A DNA stretch of 8,401 nucleotides from JAAYJM01 sp964499465 (GTDB taxonomy: Bacteria > Bacteroidota > Ignavibacteria > Kapaibacteriales > UBA2268): NCBI GenBank assembly GCA_964499465.1, contig CAZCLJ010000205.1, forward strand, positions 1 to 8,401, given 5' to 3'. Positions 1 through 5,304 of the stretch are shown in pieces. The notes beneath the pieces are model-generated. The model worked only from the letters and a program-made list of their open reading frames with translations. It was not told where the DNA came from and did no database searches. Within the stretch, counting starts at the first letter, position 1; each line of letters starts with the position of its first letter. Made by a program: the position numbers and the translations under genes.

Positions 1-84
1 AATTGATAATTGATAATTGATAATTGATAATTGATAATTGATAATTGATAATTAACAATTAACAATTAATAATTGATAATTATT
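1..84. repeat. Tandem array of an AATTGAT heptamer
   Basis: Twelve consecutive 7-bp units run from base 1: seven exact AATTGAT, two AATTAAC, one AATTAAT, another AATTGAT and a final AATTATT. The array begins at the window edge, so its true left end is unknown. It lies just before a terminator and outside any gene, so it is non-coding spacer. Slipped-strand replication is the likely origin. Copy number is probably variable between strains (inference). Confidence 0.95.
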
Positions 85-85
85 T

Positions 86-124
86 AAGCCCATTCTATAT
101 TTTAGTAGGATGGGCTTTTTTTTT
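86..124 (+). terminator. Rho-independent terminator of an upstream, off-window gene
   Basis: AAGCCCAT (86-93) pairs with ATGGGCTT (110-117). A few more pairs extend the stem inward (T94-G109, C95-G108, T96-A107), and an unbroken T run follows to 124. This is a classic intrinsic terminator on the plus strand. Because the next gene's promoter starts at about 130, it most likely ends a gene lying left of the window and insulates the gene starting at 211. Confidence 0.85.
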
Positions 125-129
125 ATAAA

Positions 130-161
130 TTTGTAATTTATTTAATTAATGTTTATATTTG
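130..161 (+). promoter_or_regulatory. Bacteroidota-type promoter (TTTG-N20-TATATTTG)
   Basis: TTTG at 130-133 and TATATTTG at 154-161 are separated by exactly 20 bp. This fits the known Bacteroidota housekeeping promoter, a -33 TTTG and a -7 TAnnTTTG. Transcription should start about 5-8 bp beyond 161, giving a leader of roughly 40-45 nt for the gene at 211. The same spacing recurs upstream of two other genes here, which strengthens the call. Confidence 0.65.
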
Positions 162-210
162 AATTATTATAATTTTTTCTCAATTTTTTTCTTTTAAAGG
201 AGTTTTATTT

Positions 211-2016
211 ATGAAAAAATTTTATTTATTACTTTTGTTATTGATTGTACCAACAATCTTATCAGCCCAATGGTCAGAAGACCCTAGTGACAATATGCAA
301 CTGTCAGTAGAAAATGACTCTGCTTTAGCTTCTTATATAGTTCCGGACCACGCTGGAAATTACTATGTTCTTTATTTTATTCAAAAGCCAATACCTCAGA
401 ATTTTATAGCGTATTTGCATAAATTAGATACCGATGGAAATAAGCTGTGGGGTGATGGCGGTATTTTAATCAGCGACCATCAATTTGATACATGGATTTC
501 AAAAAGTTCATTAATAGTTGATGACGACAACAATGCAATAATTGCATTTGAAGACGTTCGCGATGAAAATGTACTTAGAATTATAAATTTATATAAGATT
601 TCACCAAACGGCGAATTCCTTTGGGGTGAAAATGGAATCCAACTTCCGGCAGAAGAATCAGCAGCATATCTTAGTCCTCAAATAGTTCAGACCAGCGACA
701 ATAATTATACTATAGCTTCTCACAAATTAACCAATACCGGAGAAGATGGCTCAATAATGCTATACAAAGTTAATAGTAATGGAGAAGTATTAACAACAAA
801 AGAAATTACTCATCATTACGATGGATCAGATGAATGGATTGATATATGGCCTAATATAGTTCCTTTAGAGGAAGGAAATATAATGCTGTTTTGGAATGCA
901 ATTCAAACAGGTTTAGATACAGTTCCGGGTGGCTGGGGAACAAGACGTCTTCTCTGCCAAAAATTCAATTCAAACCTTGAACCAGCTTGGGAAGATAGCA
1001 TAGTTCTTATTAACCCACCAACGTTTAACGCTTTTCGGCTTGACCATTCAGTTCAATACGTTCCAGATACCAGCAATGGAATCTATTTCGTTTGGTTCGA
1101 TAACAGAGAATTCAATGCAAATGTCCATTTAAACCATATTAGCACCGACGGAGTAAGAGCATTCGGCGAGCCGGGACTTGAAATAGCGGCATCATCAGAT
1201 AAATGTTCTAATTTGACTCCTTATGCTCATTTTGACGCAAGCCAAAATACTGTTTTTATGTATTGGATTGAAGAATGTATAAAAATTAACTATCGTGGCT
1301 CAAGATACGGTGAATACGGAGTAGGTGCAAATAAGTATATGGCTGGGAAAGAAACATGGGAATGGGGAAATGAAGGATTGGATATTATGCCTGTAGAATG
1401 TTATTTTTCACCAGAAATCATAAAAGCAAGTTCTTTAAACGATGGTAATCATCAGGTAGTTTTCATTACAAATAATGGGGTTTCAATTGAGGCAGGTTTG
1501 ATGAATACTGATGGCCAGACTCCTCTTACTTTTATACCTCTGTCTTATGAAGTTGATGATAACAGCGAAATTCAAAAACTGTTAGGAAAAAATGATATTC
1601 AAATTACTAATCTTGCTAATGAACAATGGGTTGCAACCTGGTACGATGTAATTCAAGTTAAAGACGATTACTCTCCAGTTAATCTTTATAAACTTTACGC
1701 TCAAAATTTAAATACTGATGGAACTTTAGGACCGAAACCAAGTGCAGTTCCAGAAATCGAAATTAAAGATAATCCAGATTTATTGATTTATCCAAATCCT
1801 GTTACCAATAACATTAATATTAAATTAGATGAAAAAGCGACTGAAAAACTTGAAATAAATATCTACACTACAGGCGGCGCCTTTGTTATGCAAATAAACG
1901 AACAAGCACCAGCAGACAATATTTTAAGTTTCAATGTTGAAAACTTAGCAAAAGGTGTTTATGTCGCGAAAATAAAAATTGGTGAGAATTTAAGAACATT
2001 TAAATTTGTAAAGTAA
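211..2016 (+). CDS. Secreted beta-propeller-like protein with T9SS type A sorting domain
   Basis: This is a 601-residue exported protein of unknown specific function. Residues 1-19 form a signal peptide: KK, then a Leu-rich core, with cleavage expected after ILSA before Gln20. The middle (about 30-510) carries recurring aromatic-Gly-x-x-Gly-[IL]-x-[IL] motifs at 80-87, 138-145, 318-325 and 385-392, often after an Asp-Gly or Asn-Gly turn, as in all-beta repeat propeller-like folds. Residues 521-601 are a type IX secretion C-terminal sorting domain: YPNP at 527-530, a TTGG turn near 553-556, LAKGVYV at 579-585 and a basic end. The family rule is export by Sec, passage through T9SS, and removal of the CTD with surface anchoring or release. 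The start is supported by AAAGGAG at 196-202, 8 nt before ATG, and a promoter at 130-161. No catalytic motif was recognised, so an enzymatic role cannot be claimed. Confidence 0.9.
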   Translation: MKKFYLLLLLLIVPTILSAQWSEDPSDNMQLSVENDSALASYIVPDHAGNYYVLYFIQKPIPQNFIAYLHKLDTDGNKLWGDGGILISDHQFDTWISKSSLIVDDDNNAIIAFEDVRDENVLRIINLYKISPNGEFLWGENGIQLPAEESAAYLSPQIVQTSDNNYTIASHKLTNTGEDGSIMLYKVNSNGEVLTTKEITHHYDGSDEWIDIWPNIVPLEEGNIMLFWNAIQTGLDTVPGGWGTRRLLCQKFNSNLEPAWEDSIVLINPPTFNAFRLDHSVQYVPDTSNGIYFVWFDNREFNANVHLNHISTDGVRAFGEPGLEIAASSDKCSNLTPYAHFDASQNTVFMYWIEECIKINYRGSRYGEYGVGANKYMAGKETWEWGNEGLDIMPVECYFSPEIIKASSLNDGNHQVVFITNNGVSIEAGLMNTDGQTPLTFIPLSYEVDDNSEIQKLLGKNDIQITNLANEQWVATWYDVIQVKDDYSPVNLYKLYAQNLNTDGTLGPKPSAVPEIEIKDNPDLLIYPNPVTNNINIKLDEKATEKLEINIYTTGGAFVMQINEQAPADNILSFNVENLAKGVYVAKIKIGENLRTFKFVK

Positions 2017-2022
2017 TCTTCA

Positions 2023-2089
2023 TAAGGATTAGAATGTTTAGAAAGATTAGATAGTTTAGAAAGATTAGATAGTTTAGAAAGATTAGATT
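2023..2089. repeat. 18-bp tandem repeat, about 3.7 copies
   Basis: Two perfect copies of GAAAGATTAGATAGTTTA lie at 2041-2058 and 2059-2076. A diverged copy precedes them (2023-2040) and a truncated one follows (2077-2089). The array starts 7 bp after the stop codon of the upstream gene and is non-coding. Confidence 0.9.
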
Positions 2090-2097
2090 TTTTTTGA

Positions 2098-2129
2098 ACT
2101 TTCGCAAAGTTGGGAAACTTTACGAAAGT
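2098..2129. repeat. Nested palindrome element (32 bp), ACTTT type
   Basis: ACTTTCGCAAAGTT (2098-2111) and AACTTTACGAAAGT (2116-2129) are inverted repeats with one mismatch around the loop GGGA. Each arm is itself a palindrome: ACTTT-CGC-AAAGT and ACTTT-ACG-AAAGT. The element can fold as one 14-bp stem or as two small hairpins. No T run follows, so it is not an obvious terminator. It belongs to the structural class also seen at 2394, 2445, 4887 and 6957. Confidence 0.8.
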
Positions 2130-2211
2130 ATTAAGTTCTTCTAACTTTGCGGAAGATTAAAATCAGTTAAAAGTATTTGAACTTAGCTTGGAAAGAGTTT
2201 TGCTTTCTTTC

Positions 2212-2226
2212 AACTCCGTAGGAGTT
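2212..2226. repeat. Short hairpin AACTCC-GTA-GGAGTT
   Basis: Perfect 6-bp arms surround a GTA loop. The left ten bases, AACTCCGTAG, are repeated in inverse as CTACGGAGTT at 2304-2313, so the site can pair locally or over about 100 bp. AACTCC and GGAGTT also form the arms inside the 73-bp repeat found elsewhere in the window. Confidence 0.6.
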
Positions 2227-2261
2227 TCCGGTTTGTAGAAATAATGATTAAAAAAAGAAAA

Positions 2262-2274
2262 GCAACGTAGTTGC
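2262..2274. repeat. GCAAC hairpin, copy 1
   Basis: GCAAC-GTA-GTTGC is a perfect 5-bp stem with a 3-nt loop. Related hairpins with the same arms but different loops occur at 2347-2363 (loop TAA) and 4689-4702 (loop AA). Confidence 0.55.
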
Positions 2275-2346
2275 GACCTATCTATACTACAAACATAACA
2301 CTTCTACGGAGTTTTGCACGTTCAAAATACTTATTCAACAAACATG

Positions 2347-2368
2347 AAGCAACTAAGTTGCTTTTTCT
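2347..2368 (+). terminator. GCAAC hairpin copy 2 with T run, possible terminator
   Basis: AAGCAACT (2347-2354) pairs perfectly with AGTTGCTT (2356-2363) around a single A; in practice the loop will be TAA or larger. The T stretch 2362-2366, then CTT, gives it intrinsic-terminator form. It lies about 330 bp past the stop codon of the upstream gene, so it could end long readthrough transcripts. It may equally be only a repeat family member. Confidence 0.45.
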
Positions 2369-2393
2369 TACACTTTGCGAAAGTTCTTAAACC

Positions 2394-2434
2394 AGATGTC
2401 CTACATCTTGCAGATGTAGGACATCTTTTTTTTT
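2394..2434 (+). terminator. Nested palindrome element (33 bp) followed by a T run; strong terminator-like hairpin
   Basis: AGATGTCCTACATCT (2394-2408) and AGATGTAGGACATCT (2412-2426) are perfect 15-bp inverted arms around TGC, with T's from 2426 to 2434. Each arm is also a palindrome with a 3-nt centre (AGATGT-CCT-ACATCT). It sits between the two T9SS genes and upstream of the second gene's promoter, so a terminating or insulating role is plausible. The same 33 bp occur at 6957-6989 as the exact reverse complement without a long T run, so the element is a dispersed repeat, and termination may be a secondary use. Confidence 0.75.
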
Positions 2435-2444
2435 CCAGTCATAC

Positions 2445-2477
2445 GATGGACTCCACTTTCAAAGCGTGGAGTCCATC
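2445..2477. repeat. Nested palindrome element (33 bp), TGGACTCCA type
   Basis: GATGGACTCCAC (2445-2456) and GTGGAGTCCATC (2466-2477) are perfect 12-bp inverted arms. Inside lie three successive 4+1+4 palindromes: TGGA-C-TCCA (2447-2455), CTTT-C-AAAG (2456-2464) and TGGA-G-TCCA (2467-2475). The total length equals that of the elements at 2394, 4887 and 6957. No U tract follows directly. It ends 16 bp before the promoter of the next gene. Confidence 0.8.
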
Positions 2478-2492
2478 TGCTTAAAAAAAATA

Positions 2493-2524
2493 TTTGCATT
2501 TCTCTTGAAAAATAATTAGGTTTG
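2493..2524 (+). promoter_or_regulatory. Bacteroidota-type promoter (TTTG-N20-TAGGTTTG)
   Basis: TTTG at 2493-2496 and TAGGTTTG at 2517-2524 match the -33/-7 consensus with exactly 20 bp between them, the same as at 130-161. The expected start of transcription is about 2530-2532, leaving a leader of roughly 138 nt before the ATG at 2669. That leader contains the 39-bp repeat with its hairpin. Confidence 0.6.
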
Positions 2525-2612
2525 CAATGTCTCAGAAATATCAGAATAAATATATAAAAATAATGGACATAGAAAAGCCATACAGAAAAAGAGAATTGCA
2601 TTTGAAAATCTT

Positions 2613-2651
2613 TGAAACAGGGAAAAGTTCCCTGAAATTAATATTTATAAA
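2613..2651. repeat. 39-bp perfect repeat, copy 1, with leader hairpin CAGGGAA-AAG-TTCCCTG
   Basis: These 39 bases are identical to 4705-4743. The core CAGGGAA (2618-2624) and TTCCCTG (2628-2634) form a perfect 7-bp stem with loop AAG, followed by an AT-rich tail. In this copy the repeat sits within the predicted transcript leader, ending 7 bp before the ribosome-binding site TGAGG (2658-2662). It could affect mRNA stability or translation of the gene at 2669. The other copy is not next to a gene start. Confidence 0.85.
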
Positions 2652-2668
2652 TTTACATGAGGTTTTTT

Positions 2669-3958
2669 ATGTTAAACAAAATGTTTTTAATAATTGCAGC
2701 GGCGCTTTTGCTGCTGGTTTTGCAAAGTTCTTCCTGCAAAGCAAAGCAGGACTACTTTGAGGATACTGTCTGGGTGAAGAAGACAGATCAGATGGAAGGA
2801 TTTTATCAAGTAAAGTTTTCCAATAATGACTCAATAATTGTCGGGCATGGTTACGGAGTTGACGTTTTCTATGAAACAGCAACTGGTAAAGAAATAAAAA
2901 GAATTAGTGGGAACAAGGAAATTTTCTTTATTAATAACGATGAAAATTTCATCAGGTTGAGTCAAGACCAAAAAGTTTTTGAAATCTTTGATGCAAAAAC
3001 TTTTCAAGTTATTGATTCATTAGAAAACGATACTTTAGGAATTAGCTATTATACAGCTATATCGAATAATAAAAAATACTTGGTATCTTCTGTAACTAAT
3101 GGCATAAGAATTTGGTCCATTGATTCAAAAAAAATATTATTAACGAAATATATCAAACCAGAAGAAAATTTAATTAGCTGGGGAACTGGACATATAACTT
3201 TTAATTGTGATGATTCACAAATAATAGCAGCTATAACAAAAAAATATTATGACCCTTATGAACCTATTTATATTGGAGGTTTATTTGCTTATGATTTTAA
3301 TACATTGGATAGCTTATACGAATTACCAAGCAGGGGAGATTTTAAACTCTCTAACCAATGTAAATATATAGCTTATAAAACAAGCAATAATGATTACGGT
3401 GTTGAGATTTATGATTTTGAAACCAAAGAGTTAATTCAAAAACTACCAATAGACGGTCCAAGTATCACTGGAATGGAATTTTCGCCAGATGATAAATATG
3501 TTGTAACTTCAAATGGACCTAGTGGAAACAGCTTAATAATTTCTGAAATAGTAACAGGAAAAGAAATTCACCGCTATTGGCCTAGCTCTTATGATTGTGT
3601 TGATGTTAGCAATAACAGTAAGTTCGTTTTAGGTGCTATTGGGCCTTATATTAGATTATTTAAATCACGTTATGGTAATGTTTCAGTTCCAGAAAAAGGC
3701 GAAATTTTAAATATAATATATCCCAATCCTACTAATAGTATAGCAACAATAGAATTTACTCAAAATTCTTCAGGAAATACCATTATTGAATTACTAAACA
3801 CTCATGGAATTTTAATAAAAACTATTTATAAAAGCTTTATTGAATCTGGTAGTCAAAAACTTGAATTTAAAACTGATGATATACCAAGTGGTTCCTATTT
3901 TGTTATTGTTCAAAATGAACAAGAGAAGTTTTTCTTTCAACTAATTGTTAATCATTAA
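2669..3958 (+). CDS. Secreted WD40-like beta-propeller protein with T9SS sorting domain
   Basis: This exported protein has 429 residues from the chosen start. ATG 2669 is preferred over the in-frame ATG at 2657 because TGAGG (2658-2662) lies 6 nt before it and would be inside the longer reading. The same GAGG-T-run-ATG layout recurs at 5305. Residues 1-25 are a hydrophobic signal segment ending SSSCKA; cleavage could be signal peptidase I after CKA. The Cys is a weak lipobox candidate, since -3 is Ser. Residues about 30-335 are beta-propeller-like, with WD40-style strands such as SNNKKYLV near 132 and FSPDDKYVV near 271, and RIWSID around 147. The C-terminal 344-429 is a T9SS type A sorting domain with YPNP at 351-354, an LLNTHG turn near 375-380 and IPSGSYFV near 405-412. 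Cell-surface or released localisation is inferred. Ligand and function are unknown. Confidence 0.88.
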   Translation: MLNKMFLIIAAALLLLVLQSSSCKAKQDYFEDTVWVKKTDQMEGFYQVKFSNNDSIIVGHGYGVDVFYETATGKEIKRISGNKEIFFINNDENFIRLSQDQKVFEIFDAKTFQVIDSLENDTLGISYYTAISNNKKYLVSSVTNGIRIWSIDSKKILLTKYIKPEENLISWGTGHITFNCDDSQIIAAITKKYYDPYEPIYIGGLFAYDFNTLDSLYELPSRGDFKLSNQCKYIAYKTSNNDYGVEIYDFETKELIQKLPIDGPSITGMEFSPDDKYVVTSNGPSGNSLIISEIVTGKEIHRYWPSSYDCVDVSNNSKFVLGAIGPYIRLFKSRYGNVSVPEKGEILNIIYPNPTNSIATIEFTQNSSGNTIIELLNTHGILIKTIYKSFIESGSQKLEFKTDDIPSGSYFVIVQNEQEKFFFQLIVNH

Positions 3959-4025
3959 TTGTTATTTAAAGTCAATATGAACAGACTAAAATTAATTTGA
4001 GAAATGAATTGAATTTAATTAAGTT

Positions 4026-4292
4026 CTAAGGAAATATCTTATATATATCTTTTCTATGCATAAATCTAATGAATGTTACGGTATCATCATCAATTTTAAT
4101 ACCTAATCTATAATTGCCAATTCTTGCTCGGTAAAAATATTTGTAATTCTTTAATTTCTTTAAATTGTGGATATTATACGAAGACTTACTTAATTTAAAC
4201 TGATTAATAGTATCTTTTAATTTATTAGAAATTTCAATGTTATCAATTTTTTTAATATCTTTTAAAAAAGAAGATTCGTATAAAACTTTCAT
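4026..4292 (-). CDS. RelE/ParE-superfamily toxin of a type II toxin-antitoxin pair
   Basis: This is an 88-residue protein of normal length for the family. It shows the hallmark layout: an N-terminal helical part (KDIKKI, residues 11-16), a central basic strand pair YRARIGNYRLGI (54-65), and the C-terminal RFMHRKDIYKIFP (76-88) that matches the HRKDIY box common in RelE/StbE-like toxins. RelE-type members cleave mRNA in the ribosome and ParE-type members inhibit gyrase; the basic H79-R80-K81 patch favours the RelE-like branch, but this is inference. The start ATG overlaps the antitoxin's stop as ATGA (4289-4292, minus strand), and AAGGTG at 4297-4302 provides a ribosome site inside the antitoxin gene, so translation is probably coupled. 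It ends 67 bp from the convergent T9SS gene. Confidence 0.85.
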   Translation of the reverse strand: MKVLYESSFLKDIKKIDNIEISNKLKDTINQFKLSKSSYNIHNLKKLKNYKYFYRARIGNYRLGIKIDDDTVTFIRFMHRKDIYKIFP

Positions 4293-4486
4293 TTATCACC
4301 TTTTAGTGATTGAAAGACAAGCTCTTCATCGACATAATTACCAACGTCGTTTGCTTCGATACTTTTACCAAAAGCAATATCTTCAATTATTTCAGAGAAA
4401 GTATCGTAAAATAACTCTTTATCATTTGTAATTAAATCAATTAATGTATCTTTAACATAATTCCTAACTTCAATAGCTGTTTCCAT
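4289..4486 (-). CDS. Putative antitoxin partner of the RelE/ParE-like toxin
   Basis: This small acidic protein has 65 residues and is encoded immediately upstream of the toxin with a 4-bp ATGA overlap, the usual antitoxin-first order. The sequence is rich in Asp/Glu (for example SEIIED, residues 31-36) and ends with a DEELVFQSLKGDK tail (53-65), which could be the extended toxin-wrapping segment seen in many antitoxins. No helix-turn-helix, ribbon-helix-helix or Phd/YefM signature was recognised, so the assignment rests on position, size and charge. Whether it binds DNA is open. No Shine-Dalgarno is visible before its ATG, where only AT-rich sequence is seen. Confidence 0.7.
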   Translation of the reverse strand: METAIEVRNYVKDTLIDLITNDKELFYDTFSEIIEDIAFGKSIEANDVGNYVDEELVFQSLKGDK

Positions 4487-4620
4487 TTTATTATTATTAA
4501 TATAAAATAATATTTTAAACGTATAATACAGGTTATTATTGCTATATTTTTGAGACGTTTTTCCGTTTTTTGTGTTATTATATTTGAGAATGTGTTAAAT
4601 TGAAAATATATTTAATGCAA

Positions 4621-4648
4621 GGGAATTAGGAATCGGGAATTAGGAATT
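4621..4648. repeat. 14-bp tandem repeat, two copies
   Basis: GGGAATTAGGAATC (4621-4634) is followed by GGGAATTAGGAATT (4635-4648). Each unit can itself be read as two related heptamers, GGGAATT and AGGAAT[C/T]. The period is a multiple of 7, like the arrays at both window ends. Confidence 0.85.
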
Positions 4649-4681
4649 TGAAAGCCCCCAAACTCCAGCCCCCAGCCCCTA

Positions 4682-4709
4682 TTTCAGCAGCAACAAGTTG
4701 CTTCTGAAA
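4682..4709. repeat. GCAAC hairpin, copy 3, with extended stem
   Basis: TTTCAG-c-AGCAAC (4682-4694) pairs with GTTGCT-t-CTGAAA (4697-4709) around AA. The stem is interrupted once by a C/T mismatch. The core AGCAAC...GTTGCT matches the hairpin at 2347-2363. It overlaps the first bases of the 39-bp repeat, so a double hairpin results. Confidence 0.65.
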
Positions 4710-4743
4710 CAGGGAAAAGTTCCCTGAAATTAATATTTATAAA
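4705..4743. repeat. 39-bp perfect repeat, copy 2
   Basis: It is identical over 39 bp to 2613-2651, including the hairpin CAGGGAA-AAG-TTCCCTG and the AT-rich tail. In this copy the next sequence is a 73-bp repeat rather than a gene start, so the element is mobile or recombinogenic spacer, not an intrinsic part of one gene's leader. Confidence 0.9.
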
Positions 4744-4744
4744 C

Positions 4745-4818
4745 TCAGAACTCCAGCCCCCATAACGAAAATAAAGGAGTTAGAAGATTTGTCCCGTAAA
4801 GAATGATTTCGCAAATTA
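4745..4818. repeat. 73-bp dispersed repeat, copy 1
   Basis: It begins TCAGAACTCCAGCCCCCATA and ends GATTTCGCAAATTA. It matches 6708-6780 and 8218-8290 with only a few substitutions and one extra base at the right end. Internal arms AACTCC and GGAGTT could pair across a 21-nt loop. No ribosome site or sustained reading frame is seen, and no inverted termini like those of an insertion sequence. Confidence 0.9.
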
Positions 4819-4821
4819 TAG

Positions 4822-4870
4822 CAAAAGTATGTCATTCTGAGGAGAATATAAACGAAGACGTTTACTTTTG
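4822..4870. repeat. Two-part hairpin containing a GTCATTCTGA motif
   Basis: Outer arms CAAAAGTA (4822-4829) and TACTTTTG (4863-4870) are perfect. An inner hairpin TAAACG-AAGA-CGTTTA lies at 4849-4864 and overlaps the right outer arm by two bases, so the two folds compete. The enclosed TGTCATTCTGA is the reverse complement of the TCAGAATGACA that ends the elements at 4999 and 7043, so this may be a degenerate copy in the other orientation. Confidence 0.45.
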
Positions 4871-4886
4871 AGAAAATGAACTTTTT

Positions 4887-4919
4887 AGTCATCGGATGAC
4901 TGGCAGTCATCCGATGACT
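4887..4919. repeat. Nested palindrome element (33 bp), AGTCATC type
   Basis: AGTCATCGGATGACT (4887-4901) and AGTCATCCGATGACT (4905-4919) are perfect 15-bp inverted arms around GGC. Each arm is also a perfect palindrome, AGTCATC-G-GATGACT and AGTCATC-C-GATGACT. The size and plan equal those of the element at 2394-2426, but the sequence is different. Confidence 0.85.
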
Positions 4920-4998
4920 TCCTCTTACACATTAATACATTATAATTATATGCTATACATATAGTTACGTGCTATAAAAGCCAAAGTGGTTCATTAGG

Positions 4999-5070
4999 AA
5001 CGAAGTGAAGAATCTATAGCTCTGTGGTAGCAATGAGTTGTGAGATTCTTCACTTCGTTTCAGAATGACA
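4999..5070. repeat. Interspersed inverted-repeat element, copy A
   Basis: AACGAAGTGAAGAATCT (4999-5015) and AGATTCTTCACTTCGTT (5043-5059) are perfect 17-bp arms around a 27-nt loop, followed by TCAGAATGACA. Copy B at 7043-7112 shares arms, loop text (AGCTCTGTG...TAGCAATGA) and tail. The arm and tail sequence resembles intergenic repeats common in many environmental bacterial genomes (from memory, not searched). Confidence 0.85.
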
Positions 5071-5074
5071 AGAC

Positions 5075-5112
5075 TGCGAAATACCAAACTACAAGGCATC
5101 AGGTGTTCTGAA
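5075..5112. repeat. Shared 36-38-bp module, copy 1
   Basis: It starts TGCGAAATACC[A/G]AACTAC and ends GTTCTGAA. It matches 6892-6927 with a few substitutions and a 2-bp length difference. Copy 1 directly follows inverted-repeat element A, whereas copy 2 precedes its nearest inverted-repeat element. The modules are therefore shuffled between islands. Confidence 0.7.
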
Positions 5113-5247
5113 TTTATGAACAATAAAGGTTAATAAATCATCATAATGAATACAAAAATATTTCTAAATTATATCATAATAATCAAAGAGAAATTGCATA
5201 AAATTAGAAGAATTTATTAAATTGCACTTGAGAATTGAATCAATAAA

Positions 5248-5255
5248 TATATTTG
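5248..5255 (+). promoter_or_regulatory. Probable -7 element TATATTTG for the STAS gene
   Basis: TATATTTG is identical to the -7 element at 154-161. The -33 side is weaker: TTG triplets at 5222-5224 and 5228-5230 give spacers of 23 and 17 bp instead of the 20 bp seen at three other promoters. The expected leader is about 45 nt. Confidence 0.4.
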
Positions 5256-5304
5256 TAAATTAATTTCATGATAATAGATTTTATAAATTACTTTTGAGGT
5301 TTTT

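Larger units (their letters stand above)
2017..2668. other. Non-coding, hairpin-dense spacer between the two T9SS genes
   Basis: No credible gene is present. The tract holds an 18-bp tandem array (2023-2089), nested palindromes (2098-2129, 2394-2426, 2445-2477), short hairpins (2212-2226, 2262-2274, 2347-2363), a promoter (2493-2524) and a 39-bp repeat with a hairpin just before the next start (2613-2651). Two longer-range inverted repeats also nest here: 2096-2110 with 2372-2386 (15 bp, perfect) and 2212-2221 with 2304-2313 (10 bp, perfect). Short open frames on either strand here are by-products of the palindromes. Confidence 0.8.
4487..5304. other. Non-coding repeat island between the toxin-antitoxin operon and the STAS gene
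   Basis: No gene is seen. From left to right: the AT-rich upstream region of the antitoxin (4487-4620), a 14-bp tandem pair (4621-4648), a C-rich stretch sharing AACTCCAGCCCCCA (4661-4674) with the 73-bp repeat, a GCAAC hairpin (4682-4709), the 39-bp repeat (4705-4743), a 73-bp repeat copy (4745-4818), a hairpin containing GTCATTCTGA (4822-4870), a nested palindrome (4887-4919), an inverted-repeat element (4999-5070), a 38-bp shared module (5075-5112) and the STAS promoter region. Confidence 0.8.

Noticed and set aside
2401..2601. 66-residue open frame on the minus strand
   Set aside because: It runs through two nested palindromes and a promoter, has no ribosome site and a low-complexity hydrophobic translation. 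It is a by-product of the repeats.
2669..2750. Lipoprotein signal for the second T9SS protein (Cys after SSS)
   Set aside because: The -3 position is Ser, not Leu-like, and T9SS cargo normally uses signal peptidase I, so a lipoprotein call is not supported, though not excluded.
2527..2760. 77-residue open frame on the plus strand before and into the second T9SS gene
   Set aside because: It starts about where transcription should begin, has no ribosome site, covers the 39-bp repeat and then overlaps the signal-peptide coding region in another frame.
2667..2882. 71-residue minus-strand open frame
   Set aside because: It lies wholly opposite the well-supported T9SS gene at 2669-3958.
4237..4431. 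64-residue plus-strand open frame
   Set aside because: It is antisense to the toxin-antitoxin genes, with no ribosome site and no recognisable features.
4521..4529. GTATAATAC palindrome upstream of the antitoxin as an operator
   Set aside because: Only 4-bp arms in very AT-rich DNA, with no second copy and no clear promoter to overlap. Chance is a sufficient explanation.
4621..5112. CRISPR array
   Set aside because: Repeats are of different families, not one direct repeat with uniform spacers, and no cas gene is present.
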